Assembly (NCBI GenBank): GCA_938036315.1
Contig: CALHPK010000002.1
Location: 97,225 to 161,224 of the forward strand
Direction: 5' to 3'
Origin: an uncultured bacterium
Lineage (GTDB): Bacteria > Calescibacteriota > Calescibacteriia > Calescibacteriales > Calescibacteriaceae
Length of the DNA stretch: 64,000 nucleotides
This document shows positions 57,908-64,000 of the stretch, one piece after another (the stretch's first letter is position 1; each line of letters opens with the position of its first letter). A program made the position numbers and the translations under genes. A model generated the notes under the pieces. It ran no database searches. It was not told the origin of the DNA and worked only from the letters and a program-made list of their open reading frames with translations.

Positions 57908-58750
57908 ATGGTTGAGGTAGCTTTAATCCCAGCGGCAGGGTTTGGAACACGTGTACTTCCCGCATCAAAAGCGATACCAAAAGAACTCTTCCCAATATAC
58001 AACAAACCAGCAATTCACCTTGTAATCCAGGAGTGTCTACTATCAGGAATAAAAGAGGTAATCCTTGTACTTTCAAGAAGAAAATTAGATATACTGAAAT
58101 ATTTCGATGAAGATAGAGAACTTGAGGATTTCCTGAAAGAAAGAGGTAAAAAAGAACTTCTTAGAAGCTTAGAAGTTTTTAAGCAGATAAAGATAGATTA
58201 CGTAATTCAGGAGAAGCAGAAAGGTCTGGGAGATGCTGTTTTACACGGTGAAAGTAAAATAGGCAGTAGACCATTTGCAGTCATACTCCCTGACGATCTT
58301 TTTATAACCAAAGAAGGTTTCTCAGCTACAAAAGAGCTCATCAGAATCTTTGAAGAGAAAAAGCCAGAAGGCGGGATCATACTACTGAAAAAAGTTCCCA
58401 AAAAAGATGTGTCAAAGTATGGGGTGGTAATTCCTGACGAAATCAAAGGCAAATATGTGTGGCTCTCAGGAGTTGTGGAAAAACCAGAACCGGAGAGCGC
58501 TCCATCGCAGTTAGCAGTCGTTGGTAGATACGTGTTCTCACCAAAAATATTCGAGTGGTTAAAAACAGAACCAGAAGATAAAACCGGGGAAATACAGCTT
58601 GCTGGGGCAATTGGAAGGTTTTCAAGTGAGATCAAAAGAGCGGTTCTTGGTATCCTCCTCCCAGGTAGATGGTTAGATATAGGCTCTCCTGAAGGGTACA
58701 TCAAAGCTGTGAACTTTTTTGCAAGGAACAGAAAGTTCTTAGATTGTTGA
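57908..58750 (+). CDS. galU: UTP-glucose-1-phosphate uridylyltransferase
   Basis: 280 residues, forms UDP-glucose for surface glycans. The nucleotide motif PAAGFGTRVLPASKAIPKEL is at the N-terminus with the catalytic Arg and Lys. QEKQKGLGDAVLHG, LPDDLF, EKPEP and GEIQLAGAI match GalU rather than RfbA. Length is normal. It converges on the class V aminotransferase with only 5 bp between stops. Confidence 0.95.
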   Translation: MVEVALIPAAGFGTRVLPASKAIPKELFPIYNKPAIHLVIQECLLSGIKEVILVLSRRKLDILKYFDEDRELEDFLKERGKKELLRSLEVFKQIKIDYVIQEKQKGLGDAVLHGESKIGSRPFAVILPDDLFITKEGFSATKELIRIFEEKKPEGGIILLKKVPKKDVSKYGVVIPDEIKGKYVWLSGVVEKPEPESAPSQLAVVGRYVFSPKIFEWLKTEPEDKTGEIQLAGAIGRFSSEIKRAVLGILLPGRWLDIGSPEGYIKAVNFFARNRKFLDC

Positions 58751-58755
58751 CAGGA

Positions 58756-59853
58756 TCAGTTAGCAGAAGCTTTTGATTTGAACTCTTCAACAGCTTGCTT
58801 GAGGACATTTCCAACATAAATCATATCCCCTTCGGTATAGTATCCCATATGAGCTATTCTTATAATTTTCCCTTTGAGTTCGCCCTGCCCTCCTGCCACC
58901 CATGCTCCAAGTTCTCTCATTCTTTTTCTTATCTTCTCTGCATCATCTATCTCTATGGTAGTAAGACCGGGAGCCGGCTTTTTGGCAAAGATTTTAAGTC
59001 CTAAAACTTCGACCATATTTCTCAAAATCCCGGCAAGTCTTTTGTGCCTTTCAAAAACGTTTTGCAATCCTTCTTCATCTATTATCATCCTGAGAGATTC
59101 TCTTAGCCCCTTTATCAGAGAAATTGCTGGAGTCCAAGCTGTTTCACCCTCCTGCTGAGCTTTCATCTCTCTTTTTACACTGAAATAAAACTTGGGAAGA
59201 TCTGACTTTTCCATAAACTTCAAAGCTCTCTGAGAGGCTGAAAGCATAGAAAGTCCCGGCGGGAGCATAAGAGCCTTCTGAGACCCTGTGATAAGAACAT
59301 CTATGCCCCAGTTATCCATTTCTATATTGAAAACGCCAACTGCGGTGATTCCATCCACTATATACAAGATATCATCTCCCCTTTCTTCTCTTATAACTTC
59401 TCCAACTTCTTTTACAGGGTGCTGAACTCCAGTCGAGGTTTCACACCCCTGAATAAAAACCCCTTTTATCTTCCCATCTTTTTGGAGAGCTTTCCTTACG
59501 TCACTTGGGTCTACTGCGTATCCATATGGGATCTTTATCTCTTCAACTTCAAGAGAATATGCTCTACATATCTGGCTCCATCTTTCACCAAATTTTCCGG
59601 CATTTATTACCAACGCCTTATCGCCTCTACAGAAAAAATTTGAGACAGCGGATTCCATAGCCCCAGTTCCGGAAGACGCAAATACTATTACATCTTGATT
59701 TGTAGCAAAAAGTTTCTTGAGTTTTTCCCTTACTTCAAAAAATATCTCTCGAAAATCTTGACTTCTATGATGAATTATGGGTTCTGAAATAGCCTTAAGA
59801 ACTCTTGATGGAACTTCGGCTGGACCCGGAGTGAAAAGCAGAAACTTTTGCAT
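58756..59853 (-). CDS. class V aminotransferase (serine/alanine-glyoxylate type)
   Basis: 365 residues, PLP fold type I. LFTPGPAEVPSRVL and HHRSQDFREIF start the fold, SSGTGAMESAV binds the cofactor phosphate, VDGITAVGVFNIEMD holds the pyridine-binding Asp, and the Schiff-base Lys is in TGSQKALMLPPGL. This is the family of serine-glyoxylate, alanine-glyoxylate and 2-aminoethylphosphonate aminotransferases; some thermophiles use related enzymes for phosphoserine. Serine/glycine metabolism is likely and agrees with gcvT/gcvH here, but the exact substrate cannot be fixed. Confidence 0.9.
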   Translation of the reverse strand: MQKFLLFTPGPAEVPSRVLKAISEPIIHHRSQDFREIFFEVREKLKKLFATNQDVIVFASSGTGAMESAVSNFFCRGDKALVINAGKFGERWSQICRAYSLEVEEIKIPYGYAVDPSDVRKALQKDGKIKGVFIQGCETSTGVQHPVKEVGEVIREERGDDILYIVDGITAVGVFNIEMDNWGIDVLITGSQKALMLPPGLSMLSASQRALKFMEKSDLPKFYFSVKREMKAQQEGETAWTPAISLIKGLRESLRMIIDEEGLQNVFERHKRLAGILRNMVEVLGLKIFAKKPAPGLTTIEIDDAEKIRKRMRELGAWVAGGQGELKGKIIRIAHMGYYTEGDMIYVGNVLKQAVEEFKSKASAN

Positions 59854-59904
59854 ATACAGAATTTTTCATACTATACCTATTCTCTTACAATTTACAGAAA
59901 AATT

Positions 59905-62307
59905 TCAGATGGAAATAACCTCTTTTTCTACAGTGTAGCATTCTATGACGTCGTTCTCTTGAATATCCTTTATGCCATCTATGATAACTCCACATTCATC
60001 ACCTTGATCAATTTCTTCGACCGCATCTTTAAATTTCCTCAAGGAGCTAATTTTTCCCTCTCCGATAATCTGACCATCCCTTTTTACCTTGGCATAAAGC
60101 CCAAGTTTGATTTTCCCATTTTCCACAATACACCCAAGAGCCTTCCCAGCTGATACCTTGAAGATTTTGAGAACTTTTGCTCTACCGACAACAATTTCTT
60201 TCTCCTTTGGCTTAAGTTTCCCGGCTAGGGCTTGCTTTATGTCGTCTATAATTTCGTATATGATTTTGTAATTTCTGACCTGAACTCCGAGCATCTTTGC
60301 AAGGTTAACCGCTTGCTTTTCTACGCTAACATTAAATCCTATTACAATCCCCCCTGACGCAGCAGCTAAGTTAATATCGGAAGGAGAAATGACTCCTATA
60401 CCCTTATAGATGACTCTGATCTCCACTTGCGGGTGTTTTATTTGTTCTATTTCTTTCTCGATAGCGTCAAGAGCCCCCTTTGATACTGCTTTTATAACAA
60501 CTGGAAGGATTACTTTATCTTCTCCGGCTTGGGCAATTTTTTTGTATATCTCCTCAAGAGAGACGGTAGATCTTTTTATCTCTTTTCTTCTTCTCTCCTC
60601 GACTATCTTCTGGGCTACTTGTTCGTCTTTTACAACATAGAGTTTATCACCTGCTACGGGGGTTTCAACTCCTCCTATAACAATTCTGGCTGGATATCCA
60701 GGAGCAACTTCCTTTAAAATTCTGCCTTTGTCTGAAAAAATATTTCTAACTTTTCCTGCAACTAAACCGGCTACAAAAACATCGCCCCTCTTCAGAGTTC
60801 CTCTCTGGACTATGACTGTTGCTACAACTCCGAGCCCTTTATCTATACCTGACTCTATTACTAGCCCCTCAGCAGACCTATCTGGATTAGCTCTTAGATT
60901 GAGGAGTTCCGCTTGAAGCAGGATCTTCTCGAGAAGGTCACCTATTCCTACTCTCATCTTAGCGGAAACCTGAGAAAAGAGAGTATCACCCCCCCAATCA
61001 TCTGGAATCAATCCAAGTTCTGAAAGTTGCTTTTTTACAAGGGCTACATTCGCACCAGGTTTATCGATCTTGTTTACTGCGACTACTATTGGGACATTTG
61101 CGGAGCGAGCATGAACAATAGCCTCTTCTGTCTGCGGTTTTATGCCTTCATCCGCGGCAACTACCAAAACAGCTATATCTGCAACCTTCGCTCCTCGAGC
61201 TCTCATCTCAGTAAAAGCTTCGTGCCCAGGAGTATCTATAAAAGTTATAACTTTTCCATCAACCTCAACAGTGTAAGCCCCAATACTTTGGGTTATCCCT
61301 CCGACCTCTCTTTCAGCTACGTTAGTCTCCCTTATCGCATCAAGAAGAGTCGTTTTGCCATGATCTACATGCCCCATCACAACAACAACCGGCGGTCTAG
61401 GTTTCAACTTATCCTCTGGATCAGGAGATAAATCAAAAAACTGAGTTTCATCGAATTCTTCTACCTCAACCTCTATACCGTAATCCGCACAAATGATACT
61501 AGCCTCTTCAGCAGATACCGTTTGATTTATTGTTACATCTTTGCCAAGTTGAAAGAATTTAGATATTATATCCGCTACTCTTATTCCAGATAATTTTGAA
61601 AGATCTGCCACCCGAATCTCTGCCGGGATTTTTATCTTCTTCGGATACTGCGCAACCCTTACAGGTTCATCCTTTGTATCCTTATCTCTAAAAGTTTTTT
61701 TCCTTTTCAGTTTGAAGAATTTCCTTGATCTAAATGGACTGATATCTTCCCTACCAAAATAAAATTCTATATCTCCGTAATTTTCAGGCTCCCCTTTTTT
61801 ATCTTCTTCCTTTTCTGCTACTTCTTCGTATTCAGTCCTCTCCTCTTGGGCTTTCTTGGCTGGAATTTCAGTCTCTACCTCTTTCTTTTCTTCTTTTTTG
61901 ATTTCAAAGGTTTGCTTCTGCTCTGATGATTCTCCACTTTCTGCCAATTCCGCTGTCTCTTTCCTAATCTTAAGAACTTGCTCCTGTCTTTCCTTACGCC
62001 CTGTGTCTAAAGGTTGTCCTGTCTGAGTTTGAGTAATTGTAGCTTTTTCAATCTTTATCTCGCCTTTTGGCTTGAATGGACGACCCCTCAGATCTTTCGG
62101 CTTGAATCTCCTTATAGCTTCTGATGCCCCTATCTTTCCCTCTGCTCCTTCAGATTGTCTTTCCCTCTGAACAGGTTTTTTATGTTCCTCTTCCTTTTTC
62201 TTATACTCCTCTTCCTTTTTTTGTACCTCTTCTGACTTTTCTTGTTCTACCTTCTTTCTCAGAATATAAACTGGTTGAGTTGCTGATGATTTTTCTTTTC
62301 CTTTCAT
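59905..62307 (-). CDS. infB: translation initiation factor IF-2
   Basis: 800 residues from the ATG at 62307; the longer reading starts with TTG at 62412 and adds 35 residues of unusual composition, so I prefer the ATG. An N-terminal charged Lys/Glu coiled coil occupies about 1-225, then an IF2N domain ([20 protein letters not shown] split by short turns). The G domain follows with [16 protein letters not shown] (G1), [12 protein letters not shown] (G3) and [10 protein letters not shown] (G4). Domains II-IV complete the protein and end VEKEVISI. No nusA or rbfA adjoins it. Binds fMet-tRNA and joins ribosomal subunits. Confidence 0.97.
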   Translation of the reverse strand: MKGKEKSSATQPVYILRKKVEQEKSEEVQKKEEEYKKKEEEHKKPVQRERQSEGAEGKIGASEAIRRFKPKDLRGRPFKPKGEIKIEKATITQTQTGQPLDTGRKERQEQVLKIRKETAELAESGESSEQKQTFEIKKEEKKEVETEIPAKKAQEERTEYEEVAEKEEDKKGEPENYGDIEFYFGREDISPFRSRKFFKLKRKKTFRDKDTKDEPVRVAQYPKKIKIPAEIRVADLSKLSGIRVADIISKFFQLGKDVTINQTVSAEEASIICADYGIEVEVEEFDETQFFDLSPDPEDKLKPRPPVVVVMGHVDHGKTTLLDAIRETNVAEREVGGITQSIGAYTVEVDGKVITFIDTPGHEAFTEMRARGAKVADIAVLVVAADEGIKPQTEEAIVHARSANVPIVVAVNKIDKPGANVALVKKQLSELGLIPDDWGGDTLFSQVSAKMRVGIGDLLEKILLQAELLNLRANPDRSAEGLVIESGIDKGLGVVATVIVQRGTLKRGDVFVAGLVAGKVRNIFSDKGRILKEVAPGYPARIVIGGVETPVAGDKLYVVKDEQVAQKIVEERRRKEIKRSTVSLEEIYKKIAQAGEDKVILPVVIKAVSKGALDAIEKEIEQIKHPQVEIRVIYKGIGVISPSDINLAAASGGIVIGFNVSVEKQAVNLAKMLGVQVRNYKIIYEIIDDIKQALAGKLKPKEKEIVVGRAKVLKIFKVSAGKALGCIVENGKIKLGLYAKVKRDGQIIGEGKISSLRKFKDAVEEIDQGDECGVIIDGIKDIQENDVIECYTVEKEVISI

Positions 62308-62434
62308 AATTTTGCCAAATCGATAACATCTAAAAAAGTTCAAATTAAGAACTGCTCTTTCAAATAAGCTTTTTTCTGTTTTTTCCCTGTAACTGACCTT
62401 TTGACTTAACAAGGATGGAAAAGTAGACTTGGAA

Positions 62435-63163
62435 TTACTTTACTGCCAGAATAATCTCAGAAGGGAGAAGCATCTGCTGAATACATTCGTAGGAAACCAC
62501 ACTCAGACCATGCGATTCTACCAGCTCTTTCATTTTAACCCCTCTGCATCCGCCAAGCATCTTAGGCGATAGTTGATAAAGTAGGTTGTAGATCTTGGTT
62601 AGTGGTGTTTTCTGGTCTGCCATATTTACCAGAACCAATCTTCCACCCTTCTTCAGAACTCTTGTAAATTCAGAAAGGATTCTATCCATTTCACCAAAAG
62701 GGATCAGATCAAACATATAAGTGTTTATAATTAAATCGAAGGTCTCATCAGGATATGGTATACTGAAAGCGCTGGCAACCCTTAGATCGTAATTTGCGAA
62801 GTTCAACTTACTCAAACGTTTTCTTGCTTTACTAAGCATACCCTCGGAGATGTCAATACCCACGTTCATTCCATCTGGATTTCTCTTGACGATCTTGTAG
62901 AATGTGAGCCCAGTACCAACTGCAACTTCAAGAATCTTTTCACCATTTTTGATTTTAGCCAACTCAATTGCTCGATTTCGTGCTCGTGATTCAACAAAAA
63001 TTCCCCAGAGATCATAGATTTTTGAGAGCCTGTCATAAACCTTCCGCACTTCTTCCTGAGTCAAACTCGCATCAAGAGGTTTCATTTCTCTGCCACACAC
63101 CAATGGCAAAATTCTTGTCACAAGTTGCTTAAAAGCCATAAGTTCTCGGTTAAGTAGTATCAT
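62435..63163 (-). CDS. UbiE-like SAM-dependent methyltransferase
   Basis: 242 residues from the ATG at 63163. Motif I is ILEVAVGTGLTFYKI, strand 2 ends GIDISEGML, motif II is VASAFSIPYPDETFDLIINTYMFDLI in pieces, and VLKKGGRLVLVNMA follows. The YDLWGIF start (VYDRLSKIYDLW) recalls UbiE/MenG-type quinone methyltransferases, but several small-molecule enzymes share it. The start overlaps the upstream DUF454-like gene by 14 bp, so they are coupled. Substrate unknown. Confidence 0.85.
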   Translation of the reverse strand: MILLNRELMAFKQLVTRILPLVCGREMKPLDASLTQEEVRKVYDRLSKIYDLWGIFVESRARNRAIELAKIKNGEKILEVAVGTGLTFYKIVKRNPDGMNVGIDISEGMLSKARKRLSKLNFANYDLRVASAFSIPYPDETFDLIINTYMFDLIPFGEMDRILSEFTRVLKKGGRLVLVNMADQKTPLTKIYNLLYQLSPKMLGGCRGVKMKELVESHGLSVVSYECIQQMLLPSEIILAVK

Positions 63164-63656
63164 TGACAATTGATTCTCCTTTCGACTTCACCTTGTAACC
63201 TAGTATTTCAGCGGTATTTTTCACCTTTAAAATCCAAATACTCAATGAAATAGGGAAAACAAAAACTAAAAAAGAAAGGAAATATTTAGGGTTATTTAGC
63301 ATTCTTTCCTTCATAATTAAATAATTTGCTAAAGATGTGATCAAAAACGGACTCCATACCCCAGCAATAATAAGCATCTTAGTTCTCATACTTAAGCTCT
63401 TTTTGATCTTATCCTCAAGGCGAAAAATCTTAAGGAAAATAAAAAGAGAGGGGAAAGCCCTAAACAAAAAACCGACCCCAAATAGAATAAAGTAAATTCC
63501 CGGTAAAACAGGAAGAAATACTCCCAATACACCTAATAAGCAGAAAAATATCCCGAAAGAAGTAAAAAGGACCTTTTTTAAGATCATCCTTTGAATATTT
63601 TTCACAAATGCTCTGTGAATAAAAATTTTTAAATAAGCATGAATTCCCCCAACCAT
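63150..63656 (-). CDS. small membrane protein, YbaN/DUF454-like
   Basis: 168 residues. The motif GIFFCLLGVLGVFLPVLPGIYFILFGVGF followed by LFRAFPSLFIFLKIF in shorter blocks fits the DUF454 (YbaN) pattern of LG-x-FLPVLPT. Three hydrophobic segments are visible (about 30-65, 90-112 and 125-142). Function of the family is not established. ATG at 63587 is an alternative start that removes 23 residues. The TATAAT 12 nt before the first ATG would give a very short leader. Confidence 0.72.
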   Translation of the reverse strand: MVGGIHAYLKIFIHRAFVKNIQRMILKKVLFTSFGIFFCLLGVLGVFLPVLPGIYFILFGVGFLFRAFPSLFIFLKIFRLEDKIKKSLSMRTKMLIIAGVWSPFLITSLANYLIMKERMLNNPKYFLSFLVFVFPISLSIWILKVKNTAEILGYKVKSKGESIVNDTT

Positions 63657-63830
63657 TACAGAATCTTTAATTATAGTCTGTCAAAATTTCGGAATTACCA
63701 TAATTGATTGAACAAAAATAGCTCTCCACTAGTAGCTATCGGATTTGGGAGAGTTTTGAAATGCTCTACTATTAGCAGATCTGCAAAATTCCTTAGATGG
63801 CATCTTAAACTCTCCAGTAAAAATACTAAG

Positions 63831-63857
63831 TACGTTATATCTTTACGTTATAATCTT
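63831..63857. repeat. 13-bp tandem duplication
   Basis: TACGTTATATCTT (63831-63843) is followed by TACGTTATAATCTT (63844-63857). The second copy touches the stop codon of the gene that enters from the right edge. Confidence 0.8.
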
Positions 63858-64000
63858 AAAGTATATTATACTTTTTCAGGACTGCTTCTATTCTGGGGTC
63901 GATTTTGGCTAACTCTATCAGAACATCTCTCATCGCCCTAAAGTTGATCCTCTTATCTATCTCCTCCAGTGCCTCTTCCTTCGCTCTCCTTATTATCGTC
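63856..64000 (-). CDS. C-terminal fragment of a gene continuing beyond the window
   Basis: 47 codons are open from the right edge to a TAA at 63856-63858. The peptide is charged and helical, with RRAKEEALEEIDKRINFRAM and LIELAKIDPRIEAVLKKYNIL. Codon use is richer in GAG, CTG and GCG than in the neighbouring genes. I do not recognise the family. The start and most of the protein lie outside the window. Confidence 0.55.
   Translation of the reverse strand, partial: TIIRRAKEEALEEIDKRINFRAMRDVLIELAKIDPRIEAVLKKYNIL

Noticed and set aside
63708..63941. 77-codon plus-strand open frame near the right edge
   Set aside because: It overlaps the better minus-strand fragment, has no ribosome site and no recognisable motif.

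Overview
The window looks like a chromosomal segment of a diderm, hyperthermophilic (or very thermophilic) bacterium. Bacterial traits are RecO, RsmE, UppS, bacterial GltX and IF-2, a DXR-type isoprenoid gene and several Shine-Dalgarno sites. Diderm traits are a BamA/Omp85-type barrel with a terminal Phe, an OmpA-family protein and a WaaE-like glycosyltransferase. Heat adaptation is indicated by a full-length reverse gyrase, a two-domain protein disulfide oxidoreductase, and AGA/AGG/ATA-rich codon use in AT-rich DNA. I cannot assign a phylum from the sequence alone. There is no phage, transposon, CRISPR array or rRNA operon. The region is dense housekeeping DNA in short operons with frequent strand switches.

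Layout. 1-1059 (-) is the 5' part of dxr. 1274-3266 (+) is a three-gene cassette: ArsP/YraQ-type permease, Cys-rich thioredoxin/ArsD-like protein, and FmdB-type zinc ribbon with Cys-Cys-Gly tail. A GT2 gene (-) and guaB (+) follow, then mutL, reverse gyrase and a methyltransferase (-). Next come adk (+) against a UbiA-family gene (-), and tRNA-Pro(GGG)-trxA-sufD (+) against a diguanylate cyclase (-). 17510-23237 (-) holds an SDR, a solitary nuoG and an envelope-sugar group. 23459-30626 (+) holds a HerA-like ATPase, a GT2, a stand-alone aspartokinase ACT module, a GT2-methyltransferase fusion and a membrane pyrophosphatase. recO (-), an OmpA-family gene (+), and pdo-purQ-gcvT (-) follow. 36170-39968 (-) is an exported/pseudopilin cluster. 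tatD-era-hisF (+), a ThiS-like/DciA-like/AKR/DsrE-like group (-), nudix-lipA-cobQ (+), bamA/purA/icd/gltX (-), uppS (+), meaB and rsmE (-), gcvH-galU (+), and an aminotransferase, infB, a methyltransferase, a DUF454-like gene and a partial gene (-) complete the window.

How the genes fit together. gcvT, gcvH and lipA supply parts of the glycine cleavage system, and a class V aminotransferase could link it to serine/glyoxylate. guaB, purA, purQ and adk cover purine synthesis. uppS, the UbiA-type transferase, galU, several glycosyltransferases, a Gfo/Idh dehydrogenase and a hexapeptide acyltransferase point to envelope polysaccharide synthesis. A predicted K+-independent H+-pyrophosphatase and nuoG point to ion-gradient energetics.

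The most striking non-gene signal is a recurrent pattern of short imperfect tandem duplications (about 13-31 bp unit, two or three copies) in nearly every intergenic spacer, several reaching into stop codons and one expanding a coding region in frame. Other points worth a second look are the metalloid-like permease cassette, trxA starting 6 nt after a tRNA CCA end, an aspartokinase regulatory module without a kinase, and an OmpA-family protein carrying an internal signal peptide.
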